Positions 19,909 through 29,742 are shown, numbered from the stretch's first letter. The stretch is DNA of 64,000 nt from Psychrobacter sp. JCM 18901 (GCF_000586435.1 NZ_BAWH01000001.1:124001-188000), one strand, 5' to 3'. The notes: generated by a model not told the origin, from the letters alone. Translations and numbers: made by a program.

Positions 19909-21342
19909 GTGAACTTCTATATGTTCTTTTCAGAGACACTAAAATCAAGGTCGCCGCTGAAAGATGCTGGAGTTTGTCGTTTCGATTATCCAGAAGTCTT
20001 CGTGTTAATACTGACGGTTGTTTTGCGTGCTATATACTACGACTTCCGCTCTATCTCAATGGCACTATTGGTTATTATCACATTGCCAAGCCTCATGATC
20101 CTGATATACAACTACCGACGCCAGACCAGCTTTTGGACGTCTAATATCGTTATTATTCTATTATCAGTCGTCATCGGATCACTACAATGCTGTACGGTCA
20201 TATCAATCAGCTTGGCTGCTTTGATTGGTGTACGTATCATTCTTAGCCGACCTGAGAATCACCTCAGACTGTTATCTGTATCTGTCGTGACTATCATTGT
20301 GTTTTTCTACGTTAGCACAGTCTTAAATGCGAATAGTATGGACTTTGATGAAGGTCTATTACCATTGATAGTAATGGTGGCAAGCTTAGGCGTTATTTTG
20401 TACCAGTTCAGGCGTATCTATCAGCAACATATTACTTTTAAAGCACGTGCCCATCAGGCCAGTGGACGCCTGAACACGATGGTATCAGTAATCAATAAGC
20501 TTACCCGTTTTGTACCACCACAAATTTGGGAGCCTATTGTCAAATCGGATAGCCCTGTTAGGGTTTCTAATAAACGCGCAAAAATAACTATCATGTTTTC
20601 AGATATCGTCGGCTTTACCGAGTTGTCTGATAGTCTAAGCTCTGATAATTTGGCAGATATTCTCAATACTTATATGCATTGCATGACATCGATTGCTGAC
20701 AAACATGGTGCAGTGCTTGATAAGTTTATCGGCGATGGCATGGTATGTTTCTTTGGTGAACCGAATAGCCGCGGCTCGCGTCAAGATGCACTAGATTGTG
20801 TGGCGATGGCAATTGATATGCGCCGAGAAATGCGCACTTTACGTCAAAAATGGCGGCTAATGGGGTTTGAAGGCTTATATATACGTGTTGGTATCACCAC
20901 TGGCTACTGTCACGTTGGTAATTTTGGTAGTAATAGTCGATTAAGCTATACCATCATTGGTAAAGAAGCCAATTTGGCCTCTAGGCTTGAGTCCTGTGCG
21001 GGCAAAGATCAGATATTGGTCAGTGAAAGCACTTACGATTATATATGCCATAACTATGAATGCGAGCACGTTGCCGCATTTTGCTTGAAAGGTATTGATG
21101 AAAAGATCGATGCATGGCAAGTACTTGATCCTAGTGCCAGTACAGGTCATCTGTCTAAATGGGTCGACCATACATTGCCCGGTTTCAATTTGCATTTGAA
21201 TTTTAAAGATATGAAAGACAATGATTATCAAGATATTAGAGCTCGTTTAAATTTTGCGCTGGAACGCATCGAGCAAGAGGAAGAAAAAGTAGTAAAGGGC
21301 ATAGTCGCAGAAAGTAAACGTGAGAATGCCAAACGTAAGTAA
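19909..21342 (+). CDS. cyaB: Membrane class III adenylate cyclase, CyaB type
   Basis: The N-terminal half (about residues 28-170) is a run of five or six hydrophobic helices. The C-terminal half is a class III cyclase domain: FSDIVGFTELSD (first metal Asp), DKFIGDGMVCFFGEP (second metal Asp), YTIIGKEANLASRLES (transition-state Asn and Arg). After it comes an LPGFNLHL segment. From memory, this combination closely resembles Pseudomonas CyaB, which makes the cAMP read by Vfr, and the Acinetobacter homologue. The GTG at 19909 opens the frame, but the ATG at 19921 may be used. Length is 477 residues. It converges on the isc operon and shares a terminator with it. Confidence 0.82.
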   Translation: MNFYMFFSETLKSRSPLKDAGVCRFDYPEVFVLILTVVLRAIYYDFRSISMALLVIITLPSLMILIYNYRRQTSFWTSNIVIILLSVVIGSLQCCTVISISLAALIGVRIILSRPENHLRLLSVSVVTIIVFFYVSTVLNANSMDFDEGLLPLIVMVASLGVILYQFRRIYQQHITFKARAHQASGRLNTMVSVINKLTRFVPPQIWEPIVKSDSPVRVSNKRAKITIMFSDIVGFTELSDSLSSDNLADILNTYMHCMTSIADKHGAVLDKFIGDGMVCFFGEPNSRGSRQDALDCVAMAIDMRREMRTLRQKWRLMGFEGLYIRVGITTGYCHVGNFGSNSRLSYTIIGKEANLASRLESCAGKDQILVSESTYDYICHNYECEHVAAFCLKGIDEKIDAWQVLDPSASTGHLSKWVDHTLPGFNLHLNFKDMKDNDYQDIRARLNFALERIEQEEEKVVKGIVAESKRENAKRK

Positions 21343-21377
21343 GCGTTACAAGTTTATCGTCTTAAAATCATATATAG

Positions 21378-21410
21378 AAAAAGGCCAGCTATCACATAGC
21401 TGGCCTTTTT
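21378..21410. terminator. Bidirectional terminator between cyaB and fdx
   Basis: AAAAAGGCCAGCTA (21378-21391) and TAGCTGGCCTTTTT (21397-21410) form a perfect stem with a five-base loop and T runs in both directions. It serves the convergent cyclase gene and isc operon. Confidence 0.9.
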
Positions 21411-21439
21411 TAATCTTAACTAGGAAGTATTATCAGTGT

Positions 21440-21778
21440 TTAATGATTTTCTTTAGCGTGATTGAGGGTATATTTAGGAACTTCAATGGTCAAATCCTCA
21501 TCATCAAGCATGACCTGACAAGATAAACGTGAATCAGGCTCTAGTCCCCAAGCACGATCAAGTAGATCCGCCTCGATATCATCCATCTCATCCAAACTGT
21601 TGAAACCCTTGCGTACTACAACATGACATGTGGTACAAGCTTTTGACATCTCACAGGCATGCTCAATTTTAATGCCTTTTTCTAACAGTGCTTTGCATAA
21701 GTTTTCACCAGCTTGCAGCTCAACTTCTGCGCCTTCAGGGCAAATTTCGTGATGGGGTAGTACGGTAACTTTTGGCAT
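21440..21778 (-). CDS. fdx: ISC system [2Fe-2S] ferredoxin
   Basis: The last gene of the isc operon. The 112-residue protein has the adrenodoxin-type cluster motif CEMSKACTTCHV and the distant fourth Cys in DSRLSCQV. It supplies electrons for cluster assembly on IscU. The ATG (21778) has no strong ribosome binding site. iscX, which follows fdx in E. coli, is absent: the next gene is the convergent cyclase. Confidence 0.94.
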   Translation of the reverse strand: MPKVTVLPHHEICPEGAEVELQAGENLCKALLEKGIKIEHACEMSKACTTCHVVVRKGFNSLDEMDDIEADLLDRAWGLEPDSRLSCQVMLDDEDLTIEVPKYTLNHAKENH

Positions 21779-21865
21779 AAATTATCTGTCCGATGCTAAT
21801 CAATTTAAAAAAATATTAGAAGTTAGCTTAACGTGTCAGTTAAGCGATATATGTCGATGTATTTA

Positions 21866-23745
21866 TTACCAGTCTTTGGCACTAGTACCGGCCATACTGG
21901 TCTTTACGCTTTGATTCATAATACGTGCAGCAAAGGCATCACTATGTGGTTTGAGCTGAGCTTGTTGCGTTTCGATAAGTGCTAAATCATCAGTGCTAAG
22001 AGAATTACGTAGCGCTTGTATATGCTCTGCTAGTGACTGTTGTTCTTCAGTAGAAAGCAACGCCGCAAATTCGTTAAGTGCCGACTCTAGGGCAAGTACT
22101 TCACGTTCCGCTTCTACTTTTGTCTCAATTAAAGAACGTGCATTTTTGTCTTCTTCTGCGTGCTTGAACCCTGCAACAAGTAACTGTTCTTTTTGCTCAT
22201 CTGATAGACCATAAGAAGGCACAATCTCAATTTTGCTTTCTGTTTTGGTCGTAGTTTCTTGTGCACTGACAGTAAGCTGACCATTAGCATCAATACTAAA
22301 GGTAACTTCGATACGCGCAAACCCAGCTTTCATTGGCGGGATACCATACAGCTCAAAACGTCCCAGAGAACGACAGTTTCTACCGTTTCACGCTCACCTT
22401 GCACCACGTGAATCACCATGCCTGTTTGACCATCTTGATAAGTGGTAAACACTTGACGCTTCTTCACAGGGATAGGCGTGTTGCGTGGGATAAGTACTTC
22501 AACCAAACCGCCCATGGTCTCAAGACCCAATGATAATGGCGTTACGTCCAATAACAACAAATTGTTATCACTATCGCCATTAACCAATTGGTGAGCAGTC
22601 TGGGCAGCACCTAAAGCAACCACCTCATCTGGATTCAGGCGGCAAAGTGGCTGCTTAGCAAAAAACTCAGTCACGACTTGCTGTACGGCAGGCATACGAG
22701 TTGAACCGCCCACTAAGATAACTTCATCTAGATCTGTAGTAGACAGCTTAGCATCGCGTAGGACTTGTTCGCACACGCTTAGCGTACGGCGACTGACAGG
22801 TTCTACAATCGTTAGCACATCTGTACGGCTTAATACGCCTTGATAAGACTGACCATTGACCGTGAGATTGATATCTACTTGCTCAGCGTCAGTCAGTGCT
22901 TGTTTATAAGCCTTGGCTTGTTGAGCTAGTATTGATTTGTCGTGCAGACTTACGTCTTTTGGATCGATATTTAATTGTTTAATAATCCAATTGGTAATAA
23001 GACGATCAATATCATCGCCGCCTAGTGCGCTATTACCACCAGTTGCCAACACTTCAAAGACGCCGTCGGTAAGCTTTAAGATAGAGACGTCAAAAGTACC
23101 ACCGCCCAAATCATAGATTAAGTAATAGCTTTCTTTCTTACTGTCTTCTGAAGATTGGTCAAGCCCATAAGCGACTGCCGCCGCCGTTGGTTCATTCAAC
23201 AAGCGAAGTACGTTGATACCCGCTGCTTGAGCGGCATCTTTGGTTGCTTGACGCTGTGCTTCATCAAAATAAGCGGGAACCGTAATCACGGCGCCTTCAA
23301 TGCTATCTGCAGGTAAAGCGCTTGCTGCACGTTGCTCAAGAGCGGCTAATACACGCGCTGATACTGCAACAGGAGAAACTTCACCTTGAGCCGTTACAAA
23401 AGCTGGCATATCGTCTTTGTTACCAGACAGCTCATAAGGATGAGAGAATTTGATATCAGCTTGACTACGACCCATAAAACGCTTAGCCGAGACGATCGTA
23501 TTTTTTGGATCATCCGCTAAATGCGCTAGGGCATCATAGCCAACTAATGGCGTACCAGTCGCTGGATAATAGACAACAGACGGTAATAATGTATCTGTCG
23601 CTGCGCCTGCCTCTAAGACTTGTGCCTTACCTGAACGCACCACAGCAACCAACGAGCGTGTAGTGCCAAGGTCGATGCCCAAGCCAAATTTATGTTGGTG
23701 AGGTTGAGCGCTTTGATTGGGTTCAGCAATTTGCATTAAAGACAT
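21866..23745 (-). CDS. hscA: Fe-S assembly Hsp70 chaperone HscA (one frameshift)
   Basis: HscA is the specialised Hsp70 that helps release clusters from IscU. The N-terminal ATPase domain shows [27 protein letters not shown] and [11 protein letters not shown]; the [17 protein letters not shown] linker and substrate-binding domain follow. The frame breaks near 22377-22379, where GERETVE should continue into [18 protein letters not shown]. One A lost from a four-A run restores it. The remaining 155 residues in the other frame complete a protein of about 626 residues. It sits between hscB and fdx as in other isc operons. Confidence 0.94.
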
Positions 23746-23954
23746 AAGGATAACTCAGAGATAAAATGAATAAGTGAAATGGAGCAAATATAGCATATGC
23801 AGTACGAGAACTTAACGTCGGTAATCTCATTCCATGGAATATGGATTCTGACAGTCTGATGCGCTTAGACTCAAAGATTATACGGTATCACGGTCACTAT
23901 TTTAACCAAATATACAGAATTTAGCTTATTAGTGAGAGATATAACCATAGATGT

Positions 23955-24536
23955 TTAGACGTATAGGTCATCGTCATCTGAATGCGATGCATTTGCAACG
24001 TCATCAAGCCCCATCGTCACATCAGCATTTAGCTTAACTAAAAATTTCAGTTTCTGTGTCGCATCAATCGCTGTTTGCCAATCTTGATTTTGATAAGCAC
24101 TATTAAAGCGCTCAGATTGATTTGCTAGACGCTCTGTAATTTGAGGGTGTAATTGCTGCAAGGCTGCAAGATCTTTGTCTTCGATAGCATCATCTAGATC
24201 CATACGCATCTGCATCGCATCTTCCAAAAAGTCTAAATCTGCGATTGAGTGCTCTATGTTCTGTGCTTGATCTACCATATCCAGTAAATAACCAGCACGG
24301 CTATCAGGAGCGCTTAGTGTTTGATACGCTTGATTGATCAAAGCCGATGCTTTTTCAGACTGTAACTGTGCTTGAACCATATCGGTCTGATTTTTGGCAA
24401 CATTATCAGGATGAAAGCGTTTCTGCAGCAATCGCAAACGTTGCTCTAGACTGCTTTGGTTGATTTCAAATTGTACAGGCTGCTCAAATAGGGCAAAGAA
24501 GTTATCAAACTGTGGTTCTGAAGTAATATCTGTCAT
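23955..24536 (-). CDS. hscB: Fe-S assembly co-chaperone HscB
   Basis: HscB is the J-protein that delivers IscU to HscA. The N-terminal J domain contains LQKRFHPDNVAKNQ with the HPD triad that stimulates the Hsp70 ATPase. The C-terminal helical domain (FLEDAMQMRMDLDDAIEDKD) is the IscU-binding part. Length is 193 residues, slightly above the E. coli protein (171) because of an Asp-rich C-terminal tail (SDDDDLYV). Confidence 0.94.
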   Translation of the reverse strand: MTDITSEPQFDNFFALFEQPVQFEINQSSLEQRLRLLQKRFHPDNVAKNQTDMVQAQLQSEKASALINQAYQTLSAPDSRAGYLLDMVDQAQNIEHSIADLDFLEDAMQMRMDLDDAIEDKDLAALQQLHPQITERLANQSERFNSAYQNQDWQTAIDATQKLKFLVKLNADVTMGLDDVANASHSDDDDLYV

Positions 24537-24712
24537 AATCTGATGCCTTGCTTTTTTTATTTATTTTTGAAGTCATGACCTAGCTAAGAATATCTCAATC
24601 GCTTGGGTACTTAATTATATTAGCCATTTTTCATAGCTATAGCAGAGATACCGCACTATTCTTATGAAAGTTTGTTGAAGCATAAATCTATCAGTTTTCA
24701 GCTATTAAACAA

Positions 24713-25033
24713 TTAAACTGTAAACGACTCACCGCAACCACATTCACCTTTTTGGTTAGGGTTGGTGAATTTAAAGCCTTCGTTTAGACCTTCTTTTTCA
24801 TAATCCATCAACAAGCCGTCTAAATACACGAGGCTTTTAGGATCAATAAAGATGCTAACGCCACGACTTTCATAACGCGTGTCATTCTCATCAGGGGTAT
24901 CTACAAACTCTAAAACGTAAGCCAAGCCCGAGCAACCCGCCGTACGGATACCAACTCGAATGCCTTCGCCTTTGCCGCGATTGTCCAAAAAGTCTCGAAC
25001 ATGCTGAGCGGCGCGTTCTGTCATTTCAATCAT
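24713..25033 (-). CDS. iscA: A-type Fe-S carrier IscA
   Basis: IscA carries iron or clusters to targets. The three conserved cysteines are seen in [10 protein letters not shown] and GECGCGESF at the C-terminus. I start at the internal ATG (25033, [12 protein letters not shown]), giving 106 residues, the usual length. An AATGGGAGTTGGC stretch just upstream supplies a ribosome binding site for it and itself contains the alternative ATG at 25045. It is separated from iscU by a gap with a terminator-like hairpin. Confidence 0.93.
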   Translation of the reverse strand: MIEMTERAAQHVRDFLDNRGKGEGIRVGIRTAGCSGLAYVLEFVDTPDENDTRYESRGVSIFIDPKSLVYLDGLLMDYEKEGLNEGFKFTNPNQKGECGCGESFTV

Positions 25034-25136
25034 GCCAACTCCCATTGACTATTAATCATAAATATCAATAAAAAAATCTAGATAAACTGACAACCAGAAT
25101 TACAAGATTGCCAAAACAATAGGCTTGCGACTATTA

Positions 25137-25177
25137 GAAAACAAAAGGTGACAATTACATAAGTGTCATTGTCACCT
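25137..25177 (-). terminator. Terminator-like hairpin between iscU and iscA
   Basis: On the minus strand AGGTGACAAT (25177-25168) pairs perfectly with ATTGTCACCT (25155-25146) and is followed by TTTTGTTTT. It lies inside the operon and could reduce transcription of iscA-hscBA-fdx relative to iscRSU. Confidence 0.55.
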
Positions 25178-25260
25178 CTTTAGCGTCAGTAGCGATTACA
25201 CATTGCTACTTTAGCGTTGCTAGTACAACGTAGCGCATACGCTAGCAGGTTTAGCTTAGC

Positions 25261-25668
25261 TTAGATCGCAGCTTCTGCTGGAGCTGCTACGCCATGCTTA
25301 CCTTTATAGTCGCTAATAGCGGCTTTAATAGCGTCTTCTGCGAGTACAGAGCAATGCACTTTTACTGGTGGTAATGCTAGCTCTTGAGCTATATCATTGT
25401 TTTTGATTTCGCCAGCTTGATCCAAGCTTTTGCCTTTTAGCCACTCAGTAACAAGCGAGCTTGAAGCAATCGCTGAACCGCAGCCATAAGTCTTGAAACG
25501 TGCATCTTCGATAATACCATTATCGTCGACTTGGATTTGTAGACGCATTACATCGCCACATGCTGGGGCACCGACCATACCGGTACCAACGTTTTTGGCA
25601 TTTTTATCAAGATTACCAACGTTGCGTGGGTTTTCGTAATGATCAATAACTTGGTCACTATAGGCCAT
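25261..25668 (-). CDS. iscU: Fe-S cluster scaffold IscU
   Basis: IscU is the scaffold on which clusters are built. Its three cluster-ligating cysteines and the Asp are in GAPACGDVM, KTYGCGSAIASSSL and VKVHCSVLAEDAI. The HscA recognition motif LPPVK precedes the last Cys. Length is 135 residues. The C-terminus has a short Ala-rich extension (GVAAPAEAAI). A TAGGAGAAAACCCC ribosome binding site precedes the ATG. Confidence 0.96.
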   Translation of the reverse strand: MAYSDQVIDHYENPRNVGNLDKNAKNVGTGMVGAPACGDVMRLQIQVDDNGIIEDARFKTYGCGSAIASSSLVTEWLKGKSLDQAGEIKNNDIAQELALPPVKVHCSVLAEDAIKAAISDYKGKHGVAAPAEAAI

Positions 25669-25689
25669 GGGGTTTTCTCCTAGTTAGAT

Positions 25690-25732
25690 GATGAGTAGTC
25701 GTTTATCAACTTTAAATGTCTAACTACTCATC
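25690..25732. repeat. Inverted repeat between iscS and iscU
   Basis: GATGAGTAGT (25690-25699) and ACTACTCATC (25723-25732) form a perfect 10-bp stem in the 150-base gap between iscS and iscU. There is no T tract. It may be an mRNA processing or stability element. Confidence 0.45.
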
Positions 25733-25820
25733 GATAATTGGGGTCAAACGCTTAATTTAATTGTCTGATCAATTGTTTAATAAATATATTGCTAGCTATA
25801 CTAAAAAGCCATATTAGAAA

Positions 25821-27047
25821 TTAGTGCTCAGCCCACTCGACTGAATTTAGATCAACACCTTCTTGATACATATCCCAAAGTGGTGATAGGGCACGTAGTT
25901 TATCAACAGCTTCATGCATCTGTTTGATAACAGTATCGATGTCTTCGTCAGTAGTATAACGGCCGAAGCTGAAACGGATTGAGCTATGTGCCAATTCATC
26001 TGGGCGACCGATTGCACGTAGTACATATGATGGCTCAAGCGTTGCTGAGGTACAGGCTGAACCTGACGATACCGCTAAGTCTTTAAGTGACATCATCAAT
26101 GACTCGCCTTCAACGAAGTTAAAGCTGATGTTTACAATATTTGGTACGCTATTCTCAAGATCACCGTTTAAGTAAATCTCTTCGATATCTTGTAGGCCAT
26201 CCCAAAGTTTTTGACGTAGTTTGGCTGCATGTGCATGGTCGGCTTCATAGCTTTCATTAGCTAAAGCAAATGCGGCGCCTAGACCAACGATCTGATGCGT
26301 CGGTAGAGTACCTGAACGCATACCGCGCTCATGACCACCGCCGTGTTGTTCAGCTTTCAAGCGAATACGTGGCTTACGACGAACAAACAATGCGCCGATA
26401 CCTTTAGGACCGTATGCTTTATGACCTGAGAAGCTCATCAAATCAATTTTCATTTCTTCAAGATTGATTTTTACTTTACCAACAGACTGTGCACCATCAA
26501 CATGAAAAACTACGCCAGCTTCGCGAGTGATTTCACCAATCGCTGCAACATCAGTAATAGTACCAAGCTCATTGTTCACCATCATAAGTGATACTAAAAT
26601 CGTATCATCACGTAGTGCTTCTTTTACTTGCTCTGGCAGGATAAGACCTGTGCTTGGCTGTGGCTCAAGATACGTAATCTCAAAACCTTCTTGCTCAAGC
26701 TCACGGCAAGTATCTAATACAGCTTTGTGCTCAATTTTACTGGTAATGATATGTTTGCCACGAGACTGATAAAAATGTGCTGCACCTTTAATGGCTAGGT
26801 TGTCAGACTCAGTTGCGCCAGAAGTAAAGACGATTTCGCGTGGATCAGCGTTGATTACTTCAGCAACTTGACCGCGAGCAGTTTCTACTGCTTCTTCCGC
26901 TTGCCAGCCGTAACCATGTGAGCGTGAAGCTGGGTTACCAAAGACACCATCTACAGTCAAATACTCGCTCATTTTAGCAGCTACTGATTTAGCAACTGGA
27001 GTAGTGGCGGCATAATCTAAGTATATAAGGTTGTTATGTTGGCTCAT
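25821..27047 (-). CDS. iscS: Cysteine desulfurase IscS
   Basis: IscS is the PLP enzyme that takes sulfur from cysteine for clusters and tRNA thiolation. Visible are [10 protein letters not shown] at the N-terminus, the [11 protein letters not shown] substrate region, the PLP lysine in [15 protein letters not shown], and the mobile active-site loop [17 protein letters not shown]. The 408 residues include the family's C-terminal end [18 protein letters not shown]. Its ATG overlaps the iscR stop, so the two are translationally coupled. Confidence 0.97.
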   Translation of the reverse strand: MSQHNNLIYLDYAATTPVAKSVAAKMSEYLTVDGVFGNPASRSHGYGWQAEEAVETARGQVAEVINADPREIVFTSGATESDNLAIKGAAHFYQSRGKHIITSKIEHKAVLDTCRELEQEGFEITYLEPQPSTGLILPEQVKEALRDDTILVSLMMVNNELGTITDVAAIGEITREAGVVFHVDGAQSVGKVKINLEEMKIDLMSFSGHKAYGPKGIGALFVRRKPRIRLKAEQHGGGHERGMRSGTLPTHQIVGLGAAFALANESYEADHAHAAKLRQKLWDGLQDIEEIYLNGDLENSVPNIVNISFNFVEGESLMMSLKDLAVSSGSACTSATLEPSYVLRAIGRPDELAHSSIRFSFGRYTTDEDIDTVIKQMHEAVDKLRALSPLWDMYQEGVDLNSVEWAEH

Positions 27048-27553
27048 GCTGGGTTTGCCTCGCTGTTCGATAGGGTAATAGTATTAATGTCTTTTATGGA
27101 AATATCTTTTGTAGAGGTGTGCTGACGCTCTGAGACTGACTGCACGTTTTCCATATCTAATAATTGCGCTAATGTTATATTTTTCAAGTACTGTTCGATA
27201 TGATTTGATAGTGCACACCACAGATCGTGAGTTAGGCACATTGTACCACCTTGACAGTCACCGCGTCCTTCACACTGCATCGCGTTTACTGACTCATCAA
27301 CCGCAGATATAATGCTCATCACATCTATCTCATTCAATGGCTTAGCTAGGTGATAACCACCTGCAGCACCGCGAATACTCGTGACAAGGCCGCGTTTGCG
27401 GAGCTTAGAAAATAACTGTTCAAGATACGATATTGAAATCGATTGTCGTTTGGCGATATCGGATAATGATACAGCACTGTCTTGTTGGCTAGTCTGTAAT
27501 GCCAAATCTAATAATGCGGTAACAGCGTATCTGCCCCGAGTAGTCAAACGCAT
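27044..27553 (-). CDS. iscR: Fe-S cluster-sensing regulator IscR
   Basis: IscR is a Rrf2-family repressor that binds a [2Fe-2S] cluster and represses its own operon. The N-terminal winged helix ([36 protein letters not shown]) is followed by the cluster ligands C94, C100 and C106, with H109 matching E. coli H107. The 169-residue length fits. It is first in the isc operon and its promoter carries a candidate Type 1 IscR site. Confidence 0.96.
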   Translation of the reverse strand: MRLTTRGRYAVTALLDLALQTSQQDSAVSLSDIAKRQSISISYLEQLFSKLRKRGLVTSIRGAAGGYHLAKPLNEIDVMSIISAVDESVNAMQCEGRGDCQGGTMCLTHDLWCALSNHIEQYLKNITLAQLLDMENVQSVSERQHTSTKDISIKDINTITLSNSEANPA

Positions 27554-27720
27554 GTGTTATCTCCAAACTTAATGTCATTTATGTTTAACAACGATCTTAG
27601 CTAAAAGTCTTAATAAGTACTCATAAGATAAAAAGAGCAACCAATAATACGTCAGCTAAGTTTTGTCTTATCGTTATTGAACAACAGATGATTAACCCGA
27701 TGTGTGCAACGATTAAGGTA

Positions 27721-27750
27721 ATTATACTTAATCCCGAGTAATTTAGTCAA
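27721..27750 (-). promoter_or_regulatory. isc operon promoter with overlapping IscR Type 1-like site
   Basis: On the minus strand TTGACT (27750-27745) and TATAAT (27726-27721) are 18 bases apart, a near-consensus promoter. The sequence from the -35 onward, GACTAAATTACTCGGGAT, fits the recalled Type 1 IscR pattern (GACT, AT-rich centre, YAGTC) with one mismatch. Transcription would start about 160 bases before iscR. Confidence 0.65.
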
Positions 27751-27882
27751 GATTAAAGTGTGGTTCAATGGTTAATCAAGCTTATTGCTGTAATTGATAA
27801 AAACAATGATGTTTAGAAGAGATATATGAGTGAGACATAAGTAGCTTAATTCGTCTGCTACAAATATATTTAATGAAGTAAA

Positions 27883-27925
27883 AAATAAGCGTTCAATATC
27901 TATAGAAGACATTGAACGCTTATTT
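27883..27925 (-). terminator. Terminator-like hairpin after the SCP2-like gene
   Basis: AAATAAGCGTTCAAT (27883-27897) and ATTGAACGCTTATTT (27911-27925) form a perfect 15-bp stem, 24 bases beyond the stop of the minus-strand gene. It lies within the 395-base gap 27554-27948, which otherwise holds the isc promoter and no gene. Confidence 0.75.
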
Positions 27926-27948
27926 ATAGGTAATTCAGCGAACCAAAA

Positions 27949-28592
27949 CTAATTCATCAATAGTGCGATGACTGAACCGATCATAATGACGAGGGCGACA
28001 ACAGTGACAATCATCAGTGTCTTTTGCTTGCTTTGAAGCTCTTTTACGGTTGTTTCAAGTTCACGATTTTTAATGGTCAAGGTATTAATCTGTGTTTGCT
28101 GTTCTTTAATACGAAGTTTGTAGTTGTTCTTTTTTTCTTCCAAGTCAGCTTCTGTAGGTTTGGTTTTGGCTTTACCACCCTTTATCTTTTTGATCAGCCC
28201 CTGAATCAAGCTGCCAAGCCCAAGCTGCATAATAAACTGTTTGACCAGTTGTACTTGAATCGACTCACCGCGCATCTGTAGCTTTTCGGTGGTTTCGCTA
28301 TCATGAGTCGTGATGGCGTTGATAACTTGAATGCTATAGGCGTTGATAACCACGTCAGGCTCACTACGACCAATCGGCAGCTGGCATCTAGTAACACGCC
28401 CTTGGTACTAAAGGTGGCAAATACTTCTACATGTGGTAAATACAGGCGAAGCGCCACCACGGTGCCTTGCTTAGCAAGCGGATAAGCGGCCTTACGCAGT
28501 TCAGGATCCAAACGTAACAATAATGTCAGCGCCGACTCGATAAATACTAAAATGATATTAAGAAAAGAGTGAGACAACGTAGAACGCTTCAT
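27949..28592 (-). CDS. SCP2/UbiJ-like protein with coiled coil and C-terminal membrane anchor (one frameshift)
   Basis: Read from ATG 28592 (MKRSTLSHSFLNIILVFIES), the N-terminal part resembles an SCP2-like lipid-binding fold. After a frame change near 28378-28384 it continues LPIGRSEPDVVINAYSIQV and GESIQVQLVKQFIMQLGLG. A Lys/Glu-rich coiled coil (KLRIKEQQTQINTLTIKN) and one C-terminal helix (LMIVTVVALVIMIGSVIALL) end the protein, about 214 residues corrected. SCP2 plus coiled coil recalls UbiJ, a ubiquinone-synthesis accessory factor, but UbiJ has no membrane tail and no ubi gene is near. Function is therefore not assigned. Confidence 0.6.
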
Positions 28593-28619
28593 GTAAGTAA
28601 TCCGTTTTTTATTTAGCAA

Positions 28620-29116
28620 GTTTTAGATATTGAGCAAACAGAAGTCTGTATTTGCCCAAGTCTTGCAGTGATATTTTGCTTATAGTAACGTCTTTATAAT
28701 AAAAAGTAACGCTAGTTTCTGTAGTGGCTAAACTATTACATTACAATTTAGCAGTCAATAAAGACACTCTTATTTATGACCAGTAATATACAAACTTAAT
28801 GTATAGCAATGCACAGACGGCAATTGACAAATCTTTCAAAGCGTAGAAAATAGGAAAGCCAATCGTCTCAGTTATTCAGAGCCACTTATATATAAATTCC
28901 TAACGCTTTGCGTAACATTAGGTGTCAAATACGTAGTGTAGAGCACAAAAATATGTAAAATCGCTTGCGCTCCTTATGCTGCCTTGATATAAAGACGATA
29001 ACAAAGAAGAACCTGTTAATGCGCCAGTTAGGTAGTTTTTATTGCGTAAGCACCATGAGAGCGTTACAATACTTGGCGTGAGCATTTATTACCCCCTTAA
29101 ACTTGAAGGAAATTTT
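28620..29116 (+). other. Intergenic region upstream of the HU gene
   Basis: 497 bases without a gene. HU genes are usually driven by several promoters and this region must hold them, but I cannot pick a convincing one. Nothing repetitive is seen. The HU start has a clear GAAGGAAA ribosome binding site. Confidence 0.35.
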
Positions 29117-29389
29117 ATGAATAAGTCAGAATTAATTGATAGCATCGCAGACAAAAGTGGTCTAAATAAAACCCAAGCTGGTGATGCACTAAACGCTGTT
29201 ATGGAAAGTGTTGGCGAAGCGCTAGAAGCTGGCGATAGCATCTCATTAGTTGGCTTTGGTACTTTCAGTGTAAAAGATCGCAAAGCACGCACTGGTCGCA
29301 ACCCTAAGACTGGTGAAGAGCTAAGCATTCCAGCAAGCAAAGTACCAAGCTTCAAAGCTGGTAAAAACTTAAAAGAGCGCTTGAACTAA
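29117..29389 (+). CDS. hupB: HU-type DNA-binding protein
   Basis: A 90-residue nucleoid protein: [20 protein letters not shown], then the [12 protein letters not shown] turn and the DNA-intercalating arm [19 protein letters not shown]. The ATG at 29117 is preceded by GAAGGAAATTTT; the longer frame from 29042 has no homology before it. It resembles HU-beta rather than IHF. As in many gamma-proteobacteria it lies next to ppiD. Confidence 0.94.
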   Translation: MNKSELIDSIADKSGLNKTQAGDALNAVMESVGEALEAGDSISLVGFGTFSVKDRKARTGRNPKTGEELSIPASKVPSFKAGKNLKERLN

Positions 29390-29459
29390 GCCGATTTTTT
29401 TAAGCATAAAATGATAGTCGGTGGTCTATAGCTGAAGTAATGAGCTAACCATCGAAGAG

Positions 29460-29486
29460 AGCACCTAATATTTAGGTGCTTTTTTT
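29460..29486 (+). terminator. Rho-independent terminator after the HU gene
   Basis: AGCACCTAA (29460-29468) pairs with TTAGGTGCT (29472-29480), followed by six T. Confidence 0.85.
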
Positions 29487-29615
29487 ATCGCTATAGTTTG
29501 TATCATGCGTCGTGAATATTTTGAGTCTGCATGAAAAATCACGTATCATAGGGCGCGGGATAGGTGTGTCATTTAAGTCAGATTTCTTTAGTAAATTTTG
29601 TTTTTTTACTATAAA

Positions 29616-29726
29616 ATGCATACGCTCTTACTCTTACCATTGCTAGCTTAGATAGCACTGATGTTGGCAGGTTGCACTCAACAGCTCCTAACAGTATTAC
29701 AATGGTTTTTCATCAATATAGGTTAA
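29616..29726 (+). pseudogene. Possible remnant of a small lipoprotein gene
   Basis: From an ATG at 29616 the frame reads MHTLLLLPLLA, then a TAG, then IALMLAGCTQQLLTVLQWF to a TAA at 29724-29726. Hydrophobic core plus LAGC is a lipobox-like signal peptide. The internal stop, the very short length and the lack of a good ribosome binding site make this uncertain. It could equally be chance in the 353-base gap before ppiD. Confidence 0.2.
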
Positions 29727-29742
29727 TAAAGCAGAGATAACT

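Noticed and set aside
19872..20144. Separate small gene upstream of the cyclase in another frame
   Set aside because: It overlaps the cyclase membrane segment, has no domain and its composition looks like out-of-frame translation.
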